This document shows, piece after piece, positions 43,482-53,957 of a stretch of 64,000 bases of DNA (the first letter of the stretch is position 1; the number at the start of each line of letters is the position of its first letter). The position numbers and the translations under genes are program-made. The notes beneath the pieces are model-generated. The model worked only from the letters and a program-made list of their open reading frames with translations, did no database searches and had not been told where the DNA came from. This DNA is from Xanthomonas hortorum pv. cynarae. GTDB lineage: Bacteria; Pseudomonadota; Gammaproteobacteria; Xanthomonadales; Xanthomonadaceae. The stretch spans positions 1 through 64,000 of the forward strand of contig NZ_MDFM01000017.1 of the NCBI RefSeq assembly GCF_002939985.1, given 5' to 3'.

Positions 43482-45737
43482 ATGCCCGCGCGACACCGGA
43501 CCCCTGCAAGGATCTTTGCTGCTTCGAAATGGTTGGCTAAGCCGCAGGTGTTGGCATGGAGTCTGGCGTGGGCATGTACGCCGGTGCTGGCCGATGAGGT
43601 GGGCGAGGCTGCGGCCACACCGGATCGCGCCGCGCAGACTCTGGGCGCGGTGACGGTGACCGCCACACGTCGCGAGACCACCTTGCAGCAAGTGCCGGTG
43701 GCCGTGTCGGTGGTGCAGGGCGAAACGTTGGAGCGCGAAAACCGCAACAGCGTGGCCGACCTGCCGGCGCTGGTGCCCAGCCTGACCTTTCGCACCGGCG
43801 CCTCCAACAAGGACACCTCGTTGTTCCTGCGTGGGGTGGGCACCATTTCCACCTCGCCGGGCGTCGAGCCCAGCGTGGCCACGGTCATCGACGGCGTAGT
43901 GCTGGGGCGGCCGGGCCAGGCCACGCTGGATCTGCTCGATATCGAACGCATCGAAGTCCTGCGCGGGCCGCAGGGCACCTTGTTCGGCAAGAACGCTTCG
44001 GCCGGCGTGCTCAATATCGTCAGCAAGCCGGCGCCAGATGTGTTCGGTGGCTATGTGGATTACGCGCACTTCGGTGGCGGCGACGAAGACCGTGTGCGCG
44101 CCAGTGTGGGCGGCACGCTGGTGCCGGAGGTGCTCAAGGCCAGCGTGTCGGCGTTGTGGGCCGAGTACGGCGGCAATGTGCGCAATGTGGCCGACGGCCA
44201 GACCGTCAATGGTTACCAACGCTCCGGTGCGCGGCTGCGGCTGGATCTGACCCCGAACCCGAGCTTGAACGCGACGCTGCTCGCCGACTACCTGCAATCG
44301 CGTAGCGACGCGCCCAGCGGTGTGGTGGTGACCAGCACGCGTGCGGACTTCGCCGCAGCCCTTGCGCCAGTGATCGCCAGCGCCGACAACCGGCAGATCA
44401 ACAGCGATTACCGCACGCACCTGGAAGACATCAACAAAGGCGCCTCGCTGCAGCTGGATCAGCATCTTGGCGAGGCGTTGCTCACCTCGATCAGCGCGTG
44501 GCGGCAGTGGGATAACACCCAGTTCCAGGATGGCGATCGAACTGCGCAACGCAGCGCGGCGTTTCCGTCCTCGCACGATCGTGGCGATCTGGGGTACACA
44601 CAGTATTCGCAGGAATTGCGCATCCAGACCCCGCGCGACCGCGCAGTGGAAGCGGTGGCCGGGCTGTATTACCTGCACGCGCGCAACGACGAAACCTATC
44701 GCCGCACGGTGACCTCGCCGACCGCCAGCAACGTGGGTGTGGCCGATTACGGCACGCGTGCAGAAACGTATGCGGCGTTCGGCGAGGCCACCTGGCATTG
44801 GCGCCCGGATCTGCGTGCGTTGCTGGGCGCGCGCTTCACCCGCGACACGCTCGACTATCAACATCGGCGCGTCTCCAGCTCCGCAGCCGCAGTCACCGGC
44901 ATCCAGCCCTCCACGGCAAGCAGTGGCAGCACTGCAGAAAACGGCGTGTCGGGTCGCGCCGGCCTGCAATACGATTTCGATGCGCAGACCACCGGCTACC
45001 TCACTTATTCGCGCGGCTACAAGGGCCCGGCCTACAACGTGTTCTTCAACATGCAGCCGCGCGACACGCCGGCGCTGAAGCCGGAAACCTCCAATGCCTG
45101 GGAACTCGGCTTGAAGGCGCGTGCGTTGGATGATCGCCTCAGTGCCAACGTCGCGTTGTTCCATACCGAATACGCCAACTATCAGGCCAACTTTTTCGAC
45201 ACCGTGGCCGGGCAGGTGGTGACACGCTTGATCAACGCCGGGCAGGTGCGCACGCAAGGCCTTGAGCTGGATCTGGAGTATCGACCCACCGAGCGGCTCA
45301 GCCTGGCCGCATCGCTTGCCTATACACAGGCGCGCATCCTGCGGTTTGCCTGCCCCGCCGCCGCAGCGGCCAACTGCAATGTCGATGGCAGGCCACTGCC
45401 GTTTTCGCCTGACTGGAAAGGCAATCTGCGCGCCGGTTATCGGGTGCCGTTACGCGGCAGTCTGGCGCTGGAATTCAATGGCGATGTGAGTTGGCAGGAT
45501 AGCGTGCAGTACGACCTCAGCCAGACTCCGCAGACCATCCAGGGCCCGTATGCGATCTGGAATGCCAGCATCGCGCTGGCCGACGATGTGCATGGCTGGC
45601 GGGTGGCAGTGCTTGGCCGCAACCTGGGCGATCGTTCGTATGCACCGCTGCTGGCCAATGCCACCGGCAATGTGTTCCGGCTGGTGCCGCGCGACGATCA
45701 GCGCTATGTCGGGCTGCAGTTGCATAAGGATTTTTGA
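43482..45737 (+). CDS. TonB-dependent receptor of the sulfur-compound cluster
   Basis: A 751-residue receptor: signal peptide ending near CTPVLADEV, TonB-box-like LGAVTVTATRR, plug (ALVPSLTFRTGASNKDTSLFLRG ... IEVLRGPQGTLFGKNASAGVLNI) and barrel ending LQLHKDF. The gene is followed in order by a flavin monooxygenase, an aldo-keto reductase and a three-gene ABC importer, so its ligand is probably an organosulfur compound or sulfonate. The cluster-to-receptor link is inferred from order only. Confidence 0.9.
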   Translation: MPARHRTPARIFAASKWLAKPQVLAWSLAWACTPVLADEVGEAAATPDRAAQTLGAVTVTATRRETTLQQVPVAVSVVQGETLERENRNSVADLPALVPSLTFRTGASNKDTSLFLRGVGTISTSPGVEPSVATVIDGVVLGRPGQATLDLLDIERIEVLRGPQGTLFGKNASAGVLNIVSKPAPDVFGGYVDYAHFGGGDEDRVRASVGGTLVPEVLKASVSALWAEYGGNVRNVADGQTVNGYQRSGARLRLDLTPNPSLNATLLADYLQSRSDAPSGVVVTSTRADFAAALAPVIASADNRQINSDYRTHLEDINKGASLQLDQHLGEALLTSISAWRQWDNTQFQDGDRTAQRSAAFPSSHDRGDLGYTQYSQELRIQTPRDRAVEAVAGLYYLHARNDETYRRTVTSPTASNVGVADYGTRAETYAAFGEATWHWRPDLRALLGARFTRDTLDYQHRRVSSSAAAVTGIQPSTASSGSTAENGVSGRAGLQYDFDAQTTGYLTYSRGYKGPAYNVFFNMQPRDTPALKPETSNAWELGLKARALDDRLSANVALFHTEYANYQANFFDTVAGQVVTRLINAGQVRTQGLELDLEYRPTERLSLAASLAYTQARILRFACPAAAAANCNVDGRPLPFSPDWKGNLRAGYRVPLRGSLALEFNGDVSWQDSVQYDLSQTPQTIQGPYAIWNASIALADDVHGWRVAVLGRNLGDRSYAPLLANATGNVFRLVPRDDQRYVGLQLHKDF

Positions 45738-45801
45738 CGATGCCGGTGATGTGTTTCGACAGTGATTTGAGCAATGCAGGCGCGACGCAGGGTGGGCTGC
45801 A

Positions 45802-47130
45802 ATGAGCGCCGCACGTCAGCTTTCGCTCGGCGCATTTTTGATGGCCACTGGCCATCACGTGGCCGCATGGCGGCATCCGCACGCCAGTGCCGATCCGCTG
45901 GTGTTCGATCATTACCGGCAGATGGTGCGCATTGCCGAGGCCGCCAAGTTCGATGCGGTGTTCGTCGCCGACAGCCTGGCTGCGGCCGGCGGGCCGGTGG
46001 CGTCGCGGATGGCGCGCTCCAGCCTGTTCGAGCCGCTCACGTTGCTCAGCGCGTTGGCGGTGGTGAGCGAGCGCATCGGGTTGATCGCCACCATGACCAC
46101 CAGCTACAACGAGCCGTATCACGTCGCGCGCAAGTTCGCCTCGCTGGATCATCTGTCCGCTGGGCGTGCCGGCTGGAATCTGGTCACCTCCGATGCCGCC
46201 GACGAGGCGCTGAATTTCAACCGCGATGCGCATTACGTGCATGCCGAGCGCTATGCGCGGGCGCGCGAATTTCAGCAAGTGGTCGCAGGGCTATGGGACA
46301 GCTGGGACGACGATGCCTTTATCGCCGACACTGCCTCTGGCGTGCACTACGATCCCGCACGGCTGCACGTGCTGGACCATCGCGGCCCGCACTTTCAGGT
46401 ACGCGGCCCGCTCAATATCGCGCGGGCGCCGCAGGGGCATCCGGTGCTGGTGCAGGCCGGCTCGTCCGAGCCAGGGCGTGCGCTCGCGGCCGAGACTGCC
46501 GAAGTGGTGTTCACCGCGCAGTCGTCGCTGGCCAAGGCGCAGGCGTTTTATGCAGACATCAAGGACCGACTGGAACAGTTCGGGCGCGCGCGCGATGCAT
46601 TGAAGGTGATGCCGGGTGTGTTCGTCGTGGTGGGGCAAAGCCAGGCCGAGGCGCAGGAAAAATTCGAGCAGTTTCAGGAGTTGGTGGAGCCGGAAGTCGG
46701 CATCGCGCTGCTGTCGCGCATGTTGGGCAACTTCGACCTGTCCGGCTATCCGCCGGATGGCCCGTTGCCGGAGCTGCCGCTCACCGAAACCGGCCAGCGC
46801 AGTCGCCAGCAGTTGTTCACCGAGTTGGCCGGGCAGGAGCAGTTGAGCATTGCCCAGCTCGGTCGGCGCATCGCGGGCGGGCGCGGGCACTACAGCCTGA
46901 TCGGCACACCGATGCAGATTGCCGATGAGTTGCAGGCCTGGTTCGAGCAAGACGCAGCCGATGGTTTCAACGTGCTGGTGCCGCATCTGCCCGGCGGCCT
47001 GGCCGATGTCGCCAATCACGTGGTGCCGGAGCTGCAGCGACGCGGGCTGTTCCGGCGTGACTATGCAGGGCGCACGTTGCGCGATCATCTGGGGCTGGCA
47101 CGCCCCGCCAATCGCTTCAGCGCACGCTGA
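45802..47130 (+). CDS. LLM-class FMN-dependent monooxygenase (NtaA/SnaA/DszA type)
   Basis: A 442-residue TIM-barrel flavoenzyme starting SLGAFLMATGHHVAAWRHPHA, with the FMN-site segments LTLLSALAVVSERIGLIATMTTSYNEPYHVARKFASLDHLS, AGWNLVTSDA and HPVLVQAGSSEPG. This subclass oxidatively cleaves C-S or C-N bonds with FMNH2 and oxygen (for example DszA, NtaA, DmoA-like enzymes). It differs from classical SsuD, which starts differently. No flavin reductase is in the cluster, so reduced FMN must come from elsewhere. It is 16 bases before the aldo-keto reductase. Confidence 0.9.
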   Translation: MSAARQLSLGAFLMATGHHVAAWRHPHASADPLVFDHYRQMVRIAEAAKFDAVFVADSLAAAGGPVASRMARSSLFEPLTLLSALAVVSERIGLIATMTTSYNEPYHVARKFASLDHLSAGRAGWNLVTSDAADEALNFNRDAHYVHAERYARAREFQQVVAGLWDSWDDDAFIADTASGVHYDPARLHVLDHRGPHFQVRGPLNIARAPQGHPVLVQAGSSEPGRALAAETAEVVFTAQSSLAKAQAFYADIKDRLEQFGRARDALKVMPGVFVVVGQSQAEAQEKFEQFQELVEPEVGIALLSRMLGNFDLSGYPPDGPLPELPLTETGQRSRQQLFTELAGQEQLSIAQLGRRIAGGRGHYSLIGTPMQIADELQAWFEQDAADGFNVLVPHLPGGLADVANHVVPELQRRGLFRRDYAGRTLRDHLGLARPANRFSAR

Positions 47131-47146
47131 TCTACCGGACATTCTG

Positions 47147-48187
47147 ATGACCTATCTCGCACACCCCGATCGTTACGACCGTATCGCCTACCGCCGTGTC
47201 GGCCGCAGCGGCCTGGTGTTGCCGGCACTGTCGCTGGGCCTGTGGCACAACTTCGGCGACAGCACGCCGATCGACACGCAGCGCGCCTTGCTGCGTACCG
47301 CCTTCGATCTGGGCATCACCCATTTCGATCTGGCCAACAACTACGGCCCGCCGTATGGCAGCGCGGAAATCAACTTCGGCCGCCTGCTGCGCGAGGATTT
47401 CAAGCCGTATCGCGACGAATTGATCATTTCCACCAAGGCGGGTTGGGACATGTGGCCGGGCCCGTACGGGCAGGGCGGCAGTTCGCGCAAGTACCTGCTG
47501 TCCAGCCTGGATCAGAGCCTGCAGCGGCTGGGCGTGGACTATGTGGATATCTTCTACTCGCACCGCTTCGATGCGGACACGCCATTGGAAGAGACTGCCG
47601 GCGCATTGGCCAGCGCGGTCCAGCAGGGCAAGGCCTTGTACGTGGGCGTGTCGTCGTACTCGGCGGCGCGCACGCGCGAGATCGCCGCGCTGCTGCGCGA
47701 CTGGAAGGTGCCGCTGCTGATCCATCAGCCGGCCTACAACCTGTTCAATCGCTGGGCCGAGCAGGAGTTGTTCGATGCCACGGACGAGGTGGGTGCCGGC
47801 GTGATCGCGTTCACCCCGCTGGCGCAGGGCTTGTTGACCGGCAAATACCTCAATGGCGTGCCCAGCGATGCGCGGGTGAATCGTCCGGGTGGGCAGTCGC
47901 TGCGCCCGGAACATCTGTCCGAGGACAACCTGCAGCGCGCACGCGGGCTGGATGCGATCGCACAGCGGCGCGGGCAGAGTCTTGCGCAGTTGGCGTTGGC
48001 CTGGGTACTGCGCGATCCACGCGTGAGCTCGGCCTTGCTGGGTGCCAGCCGCCCGGAGCAGTTGATCGAAAACGTCGCGGCCTTGCAGTCGCCTGCCTTC
48101 AGTGCCGAAGAGTTGGCCGAGATCGATCGCTTTGCGGTCGAGGGTGGCGTCAACCTCTGGGAAAAACCGTCCACCGATTGGCAATGA
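47147..48187 (+). CDS. mgrA: Aldo-keto reductase of the YghZ/MgrA type
   Basis: A 346-residue AKR14-like enzyme. The catalytic tetrad is visible as D61 and Y66 (FDLANNYGPPYG), K97 (ISTKAGW) and H139 (FYSHRFD). The C-terminal NADPH-site region reads LLGASRPEQLIENVAAL. E. coli YghZ reduces methylglyoxal. Here its position between the monooxygenase and the ABC importer suggests that it reduces the aldehyde left when a C-S bond is cleaved. Start 47147 gives MTYLAHPDRYDRIAYRR, as in the E. coli protein. Confidence 0.9.
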   Translation: MTYLAHPDRYDRIAYRRVGRSGLVLPALSLGLWHNFGDSTPIDTQRALLRTAFDLGITHFDLANNYGPPYGSAEINFGRLLREDFKPYRDELIISTKAGWDMWPGPYGQGGSSRKYLLSSLDQSLQRLGVDYVDIFYSHRFDADTPLEETAGALASAVQQGKALYVGVSSYSAARTREIAALLRDWKVPLLIHQPAYNLFNRWAEQELFDATDEVGAGVIAFTPLAQGLLTGKYLNGVPSDARVNRPGGQSLRPEHLSEDNLQRARGLDAIAQRRGQSLAQLALAWVLRDPRVSSALLGASRPEQLIENVAALQSPAFSAEELAEIDRFAVEGGVNLWEKPSTDWQ

Positions 48188-48198
48188 GGAGGATTCCG

Positions 48199-49182
48199 AT
48201 GCGCTACCGCTTTGTGTTTGTTGCGTTGCTGTTGTCGAGCATCGCGTGGCTGCAACCGGCGTGGGCAGCCGAGCCGGCGCAGTTGCGTATCGGCTATCAA
48301 AAAGCGGTGTCGAGCCTGGTGCTGGCCAAGCAGCATCGTTTGCTGGAACAACGCTTCCCGCGCACCAAAATTACCTGGATCGAGTTTCCGGCCGGGCCGC
48401 AATTGCTGGAAGCCTTGAATGTGGGCAGCATCGATCTGGGCGGTGCCGGCGATATTCCGCCATTGTTTGCGCAGGCCGCCGGTGCCGATCTGGTGTATGT
48501 GGGCTGGGTGCCGCCCACGCCTAAGGCCGAGACCATTCTGGTGCCGGCCAAGAGCACGCTGCGGCGCGTGGCCGATCTCAAAGGCAAGCGGGTTGCGTTT
48601 CAGAAAGGGTCGAGTGCGCACAACCTGTTGCTGCGGCTGTTGGCCAAGTCGGGCCTGAGCATGCGCGACATCACGCCGTTGTATCTGTCTCCGGCCAATG
48701 CACGCGCAGCCTTCGCTGCAGGGCAGGTGGATGCCTGGGCGATCTGGGACCCGTGGTATTCGGCATTGACGCTGGATGGCAGTGCGCGCCTGCTCGCCAA
48801 CGGCGAAGGGCTGGGATTGACCGGCGGCTTCTTTCTGTCTTCGCGGCGCTATGCCACCGCGTGGGGCCCGTTCGTGCAGCAGGTGATAGGGCAGCTCAAT
48901 CAGGCCGACGGACTATTGGAACGCGATCGCGCCGGCAGCATTCGCGTGCTGGCGCAGGTGAGCGGGCTGCCGCCTGCAGTGGTCGAGCGCACGCTGGCCC
49001 ATCGCCCGCCGGCCAGCGTGCAGCCGCTCAGCGGCGAGGTCATCAAGGCGCAGCAGGCGACTGCCGATCTGTTCTACGCGCAGCGCCTGTTGCCCAAGCG
49101 GGTGTTGGTGGCACCGGCGGTGTGGCGCGCGCCAGCGGTTGCCGTTGCATCGCCGGCGGGCAAACAGGCGGCGGGCAAGTGA
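48199..49182 (+). CDS. ssuA: Sulfonate ABC transporter substrate-binding protein (SsuA-like)
   Basis: A 327-residue periplasmic protein with a signal peptide (AWLQPAWAAEP) and the SsuA/TauA fold: LRIGYQKAVSSLVLAKQHRLLEQRFP, IEFPAGPQLLEALNVGSIDLGGAGDIPP and VDAWAIWDPWYSAL, which fit the sulfonate-binding subfamily. A strong site GAGGAGG precedes the ATG, which lies 12 bases beyond the aldo-keto reductase stop. The C-terminal extension rich in A, P and V is unusual. It delivers its ligand to SsuC/SsuB encoded directly downstream. Confidence 0.9.
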   Translation: MRYRFVFVALLLSSIAWLQPAWAAEPAQLRIGYQKAVSSLVLAKQHRLLEQRFPRTKITWIEFPAGPQLLEALNVGSIDLGGAGDIPPLFAQAAGADLVYVGWVPPTPKAETILVPAKSTLRRVADLKGKRVAFQKGSSAHNLLLRLLAKSGLSMRDITPLYLSPANARAAFAAGQVDAWAIWDPWYSALTLDGSARLLANGEGLGLTGGFFLSSRRYATAWGPFVQQVIGQLNQADGLLERDRAGSIRVLAQVSGLPPAVVERTLAHRPPASVQPLSGEVIKAQQATADLFYAQRLLPKRVLVAPAVWRAPAVAVASPAGKQAAGK

Positions 49183-49303
49183 TGCGCGGGACCAGAGATG
49201 CAAACGCAAACGCAAGCGGGATCGGGAACGGGTGCCGGGCCTCCGGAAACGTGCACATACGCGCTGTTGTTGCGATGCGTCGCCACATCATCAAGGTTCC
49301 GCA

Positions 49304-50098
49304 ATGAGTACCCGCTCGCGTCGTTTTGGCAATCTACTAGTGCCTTGGCTATTGCCATTGGCCCTGTTGGTGGCCTGGCAGATCGCCGCCTCCGGTGGCT
49401 GGTTGCCGCAGCGCATTCTGCCTGCGCCGGACGCGGTGCTGCGTGCGGCTGTCACGCTGGTACAAAGCGGCGAGTTGTGGCAACACCTGGCGATCAGCAG
49501 CTGGCGCGCGGCAGTGGGCCTGGCGATCGGCGGCAGCATTGGGTTTGCGCTGGGCCTGCTCACCGGCGTGTCGCGCGTGGCCGAGCGTCTGCTCGACAGC
49601 GCCTTGCAGATGCTGCGCAACGTGCCGCATCTGGCGCTGATTCCGCTGGTGATCCTGTGGTTCGGCATCGATGAGGGCGCCAAGTTGTTTCTGGTGGCGC
49701 TGGGCACCTTCTTCCCGATCTATCTCAATACCTACCACGGCATCCGCAGCGTGGACCCGGCACTGATCGAGATGGCGCGCAATTACGGTTTGCGCGGCCC
49801 GCAGCTGTTTGTCGATGTGTTGTTGCCGGGTGCGTTGCCGTCGATTCTGGTCGGGTTGCGCTTTGCACTGGGTTTGATGTGGCTGACCCTGATCGTGGCC
49901 GAGACGATTTCCGCAAGTTCCGGCATCGGCTATCTGGCGACGAACGCGCGCGAATTTCTGCAGACCGACATCGTGGTGGTGGCCATCTTGCTGTACGCAT
50001 TGCTCGGCAAGCTGGCCGATCTGGCTGCACGCGGATTGGAAGCCTGGTGGTTGGGCTGGCACCCGGCGCAGCAACAGCGTGCGGAGCTGCGCAGATGA
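49304..50098 (+). CDS. ssuC: Sulfonate ABC transporter permease (SsuC-like)
   Basis: A 264-residue inner-membrane protein with about six segments ([18 protein letters not shown] and others) and the ABC-ATPase contact motif [29 protein letters not shown]. It matches SsuC/TauC permeases in length and order. The stop overlaps the ATG of ssuB by four bases. The 121 bases between ssuA and ssuC contain short GCAAAC repeats and no gene. Confidence 0.92.
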   Translation: MSTRSRRFGNLLVPWLLPLALLVAWQIAASGGWLPQRILPAPDAVLRAAVTLVQSGELWQHLAISSWRAAVGLAIGGSIGFALGLLTGVSRVAERLLDSALQMLRNVPHLALIPLVILWFGIDEGAKLFLVALGTFFPIYLNTYHGIRSVDPALIEMARNYGLRGPQLFVDVLLPGALPSILVGLRFALGLMWLTLIVAETISASSGIGYLATNAREFLQTDIVVVAILLYALLGKLADLAARGLEAWWLGWHPAQQQRAELRR

Positions 50099-50931
50099 GC
50101 GCGGTCGAGACCGGCCTGCCGCTGACCTTGCGCGGGATTGGCAAGCGTTATGGCGATGCCGAGGTGTTGCGCGGCATCGATCTGGACATCGCGCCCGGTG
50201 CCAGCGTGGCGATTGTGGGGCGCAGCGGTTGCGGCAAGAGCACCTTGTTGCGCGTGATCGCCGGGCTGGAAGCGGCCGATACCGGCACGGTCGCCAGCGG
50301 GCAGGCGCCGTTGGCTGCGCAGCGTGATGCAGTGCGGCTGATGTTTCAGGACGCGCGGCTGCTGCCGTGGAAGCGGGTGATCGACAACGTGGCGCTCGGC
50401 CTGGGGCGTGCCGGGCGTGCCAAGGCGCAGGCGGCATTGGACGCGGTGGGGCTGGGCACGCGCGGCGGCGACTGGCCGGCCACGCTCTCCGGTGGTCAAC
50501 GCCAGCGCGTGGCCCTGGCGCGCGCCTTGGTACATCGGCCGCGGCTGTTGCTGCTGGACGAACCGCTGGGCGCACTGGATGCGTTGACGCGTATCGAGAT
50601 GCAGCAGCTGATCGTGCAGCTGTGGCGGCAGCATGGTTTCACCCTGGTGCTGGTCACGCATGACGTGGCCGAGGCGAGTGCGCTGGCCGACCGCATCGTG
50701 CTGATCGAGCACGGCCATGTCGGCCTGGATGTGCCAGTGCCGGTGCCGCATCCGCGTGCACCAGGTGCACCGGCCTTGGCGGCGATCCAGGCGCAGGTGT
50801 TGTCGCGTTTGCTGGGGACGGCGCAGCTGCCGGTGCCAGCGGCCACGGAGAACGCCGAGGACGCCAAAGATGTCGATGCGCGGCAGGGCGCTGCGACGCA
50901 CGCCACTGTGCCGTTGCGGCGGATCGTCTAG
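50095..50931 (+). CDS. ssuB: Sulfonate ABC transporter ATPase (SsuB-like)
   Basis: A 278-residue ATPase with Walker [11 protein letters not shown]-loop [11 protein letters not shown] (the DARLLPW form typical of sulfonate and nitrate importers), signature [15 protein letters not shown], Walker [17 protein letters not shown] and H-loop VTHDVAEA. It has a low-complexity C-terminal tail (about residues 235-278) longer than usual. It is the last gene of the cluster. Confidence 0.93.
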   Translation: MSAVETGLPLTLRGIGKRYGDAEVLRGIDLDIAPGASVAIVGRSGCGKSTLLRVIAGLEAADTGTVASGQAPLAAQRDAVRLMFQDARLLPWKRVIDNVALGLGRAGRAKAQAALDAVGLGTRGGDWPATLSGGQRQRVALARALVHRPRLLLLDEPLGALDALTRIEMQQLIVQLWRQHGFTLVLVTHDVAEASALADRIVLIEHGHVGLDVPVPVPHPRAPGAPALAAIQAQVLSRLLGTAQLPVPAATENAEDAKDVDARQGAATHATVPLRRIV

Positions 50932-51085
50932 CGGGCTGGTCGTCGGCCCGAGACTGTCTAAGCCAACGCCAATGCCAATGCCAATGCGCAAGGCAAACCC
51001 GTTTCTCAAGCATCGCGTAGCCCCATACCAAGCAGCGTGAGCCGGGCTTGATGCCTCTCATCTGCACTTGCCGCACCAGCCAAAC

Positions 51086-51113
51086 CTTGAAACCCCGCCC
51101 AGCAGCCGCATCT
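51086..51113 (+). promoter_or_regulatory. Sigma-32 (heat-shock) promoter of clpB
   Basis: CTTGAAA (51086-51092), a 13-base spacer, then CCGCATCT (51106-51113) resembles the sigma-32 consensus CTTGAAA-N13-17-CCCCATnT with one mismatch in the -10 core. It would start transcription around 51120, about 40 bases upstream of clpB. Confidence 0.72.
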
Positions 51114-51160
51114 GCACGGTATCGCCGGAGACACCGGCCACCAGTTCAGAGGATTCTCCC

Positions 51161-53746
51161 ATGCGGATGGACAAGCTCACCTCGCGGTTCCAGCAGGCGC
51201 TGGCCGACGCGCAGTCGCTGGCCGTGGGCCGCGACCACAACATCATCGAACCGGTGCACGTGCTCGCCGCCTTGCTCGACCAGAGTGGCGGCAGCACGCG
51301 CCCGCTGCTGTCGCAGGCCGGCGTCAACGTGCCGCTGCTGCGCGAGCGGCTGGGCGAGGCGCTGGATACGCTACCCAAGGTGTCCGGTCAGGAAGGCAAC
51401 CTGTCGATCGGCAACGATCTCAACCGCCTGCTCAACCAGACCGACAAACTGGCCCAGCAACATGGCGATGCCTTTATCGCCAGCGAGTGGTTTGTGCTGG
51501 CCGCGGCCGACGATGCCAGCCCGCTGGGCGTGGCCTTGCGTGCTGCTGGCGGTGACAAGAAAAAGATCGAGGTCGCCATCGACAAGCTGCGCGGCGGCGA
51601 AACCGTGCAATCGGAAAATGCCGAAGAGCAGCGCCAGGCGCTGGAAAAATACACCATCGACCTGAGCGCGCGTGCGGAGAGCGGCAAGCTCGATCCGGTG
51701 ATCGGCCGCGACGAAGAAATCCGCCGCACCATTCAAGTCTTGCAGCGGCGCACCAAGAACAACCCGGTGCTGATCGGCGAACCCGGCGTGGGCAAGACCG
51801 CGATTGTCGAGGGCCTGGCGCAACGCATCATCAACGGCGAAGTGCCCGAAGGCCTGCGCGGCAAGCGCGTGCTGTCGCTGGATATGGGCGCGCTGATCGC
51901 CGGCGCCAAATTCCGCGGCGAGTTCGAAGAACGGCTGAAGGCGGTGCTCAGCGATCTGTCCAAGAACGAAGGCCAGATCATCCTGTTCATCGATGAGCTG
52001 CACACCATGGTCGGTGCGGGCAAGGCCGATGGCGCGATGGACGCCGGCAACATGCTCAAGCCTGCGCTGGCACGCGGCGAACTGCATTGCATCGGCGCCA
52101 CCACGCTGGACGAATACCGCAAGTACATCGAGAAAGATGCGGCGCTGGAGCGGCGTTTCCAGAAGGTGTTCGTGGGCGAACCGACGGTGGAAGACACCAT
52201 CGCGATCCTGCGCGGCCTGAAGGAACGCTATGCCGTGCATCACGGCGTGGAGATCACCGACCCGGCGATCGTGGCCGCCGCCACCTTGTCCAACCGTTAC
52301 ATCACCGACCGCCAGCTGCCGGACAAGGCGATCGACCTGATGGACGAGGCGGCATCGCGCATCCGCATGGAGATCGACTCCAAGCCGGAAGAGCTCGATC
52401 GCCTGGAGCGCCGCCTGATCCAGCTCAAGATCCAGCGCGAGATGTTGAAAAAGGAAAAGGACGACGCCTCGCGTCAGCGCCTGGCCGATCTGGAAACCGA
52501 TATCGACAAGCTCGAGCGCGAGTTCTACGACCTCAACGAGTTGTGGAAATCCGAGAAGGCCGCGCTGCAGGGCACCACCAAGGTCAAGGAGCAGATCGAG
52601 CACGCCAAGCTGGAGCTGGAAGCCGCACAACGGCGCCAGGACTACGCAAAAATGAGCGAGATCCAGTACGGCGTGCTGCCGCAACTGGAAAAGCAGATGG
52701 CGCTGGCCAACGAGGTCGAACATCACGACTTCAAACTGGTGCAGGATCGCGTGACCGCCGAGGAAATCGCTGAAGTGGTGTCGCGCTGGACCGGTATTCC
52801 GGTCAACAAGATGCTTGAAGGCGAGCGCGACAAATTGTTGCGTATGGAAGACGAACTGCATCACCGCGTGGTCGGCCAGAACGAGGCGATCAAGGTGGTC
52901 TCCGATGCGGTGCGGCGTTCACGCGCGGGCCTGTCCGACCCCAATCGCCCGAGCGGTTCGTTCCTGTTCCTGGGACCGACCGGCGTGGGCAAGACCGAGT
53001 TGTGCAAGGCGCTGGCGGACTTCCTGTTCGACAGCACCGAAGCGATGATCCGCATCGACATGAGCGAGTTCATGGAGAAGCACTCGGTCTCGCGGCTGAT
53101 CGGTGCGCCTCCGGGTTATGTGGGCTACGAAGAAGGCGGCTATCTCACCGAGGCGGTGCGTCGGCGTCCGTATTCGCTGATCCTGCTGGACGAAGTGGAG
53201 AAGGCGCATGCCGATGTCTTCAACATCCTGCTGCAGGTGCTCGACGATGGCCGTCTCACCGATGGACAGGGCCGCACGGTGGACTTCCGCAACACCGTGA
53301 TCGTGATGACCTCCAACCTGGGCTCGCACCAGATCCAGGAGCTGTCCGGCGACGGCAGCGCCGAGGCCTATACGCAGATGAAGGCCGCAGTGATGGGCGT
53401 GGTGCAGGCGCATTTCCGCCCGGAGTTCATTAACCGGCTGGACGATATCGTGGTGTTCCATCCGCTGGATAAGGCGCAGATCAAGTCGATCGCGCGCATC
53501 CAGTTGCATGGGCTGGAAAAGCGTTTGTCCGAACGCGGCCTCAAGCTGGATCTGGACGATGCCGCACTGGAATTGCTCGGCAATGTCGGCTTCGACCCGG
53601 TGTATGGCGCGCGACCGCTCAAGCGCGCGATCCAGTCGCAGGTGGAAAATCCGCTGGCGCAGCAGATTCTCTCCGGGCATTACCTCAGCGGCGACACCGT
53701 GCGCGTGCGTGTCGAGGGTGGGCGTCTGGCATTTACTAAGGGCTGA
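51161..53746 (+). CDS. clpB: ATP-dependent chaperone ClpB
   Basis: An 861-residue AAA+ disaggregase: Clp-N domain (residues 1-150), first AAA domain with [15 protein letters not shown], a long coiled-coil M-domain (about 400-520), second AAA domain with [19 protein letters not shown], and a C-terminal domain. It solubilises protein aggregates with DnaK. The ATG 51161 was chosen because upstream residues are non-conserved. The preceding sigma-32-like promoter fits heat-shock control. Confidence 0.97.
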   Translation: MRMDKLTSRFQQALADAQSLAVGRDHNIIEPVHVLAALLDQSGGSTRPLLSQAGVNVPLLRERLGEALDTLPKVSGQEGNLSIGNDLNRLLNQTDKLAQQHGDAFIASEWFVLAAADDASPLGVALRAAGGDKKKIEVAIDKLRGGETVQSENAEEQRQALEKYTIDLSARAESGKLDPVIGRDEEIRRTIQVLQRRTKNNPVLIGEPGVGKTAIVEGLAQRIINGEVPEGLRGKRVLSLDMGALIAGAKFRGEFEERLKAVLSDLSKNEGQIILFIDELHTMVGAGKADGAMDAGNMLKPALARGELHCIGATTLDEYRKYIEKDAALERRFQKVFVGEPTVEDTIAILRGLKERYAVHHGVEITDPAIVAAATLSNRYITDRQLPDKAIDLMDEAASRIRMEIDSKPEELDRLERRLIQLKIQREMLKKEKDDASRQRLADLETDIDKLEREFYDLNELWKSEKAALQGTTKVKEQIEHAKLELEAAQRRQDYAKMSEIQYGVLPQLEKQMALANEVEHHDFKLVQDRVTAEEIAEVVSRWTGIPVNKMLEGERDKLLRMEDELHHRVVGQNEAIKVVSDAVRRSRAGLSDPNRPSGSFLFLGPTGVGKTELCKALADFLFDSTEAMIRIDMSEFMEKHSVSRLIGAPPGYVGYEEGGYLTEAVRRRPYSLILLDEVEKAHADVFNILLQVLDDGRLTDGQGRTVDFRNTVIVMTSNLGSHQIQELSGDGSAEAYTQMKAAVMGVVQAHFRPEFINRLDDIVVFHPLDKAQIKSIARIQLHGLEKRLSERGLKLDLDDAALELLGNVGFDPVYGARPLKRAIQSQVENPLAQQILSGHYLSGDTVRVRVEGGRLAFTKG

Positions 53747-53798
53747 TCCTTGGCGATAGTGATGCGCCGCATCGGCGGCGAGCGTTGAAGTAAGCAAC

Positions 53799-53820
53799 GG
53801 GCACTGCGCAGGCAGTGCCC
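53799..53820 (+). terminator. Probable terminator of clpB
   Basis: GGGCACTGC-GCAG-GCAGTGCCC is a strong perfect hairpin followed by GTTTGCG. It lacks a long T tract and its position 53 bases past the stop is reasonable. Confidence 0.65.
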
Positions 53821-53957
53821 GTTTGCGTGAGGGGGATGGCGCATGCGGGGCATCGTTGGCGCTCACAACGCGGCGGTATAAGCTCATTACCGCTCGTCTG
53901 CAATCGCGCGCGCCGGCCCGGCTATGGTCGGCACTCTGTCCGAGAGCGAGCCGCGCC

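Noticed and set aside
43440-45257. 605-codon frame opposite the sulfur-cluster receptor
   Set aside because: The receptor on the plus strand has signal peptide, plug and barrel; the antisense product shows none of these.
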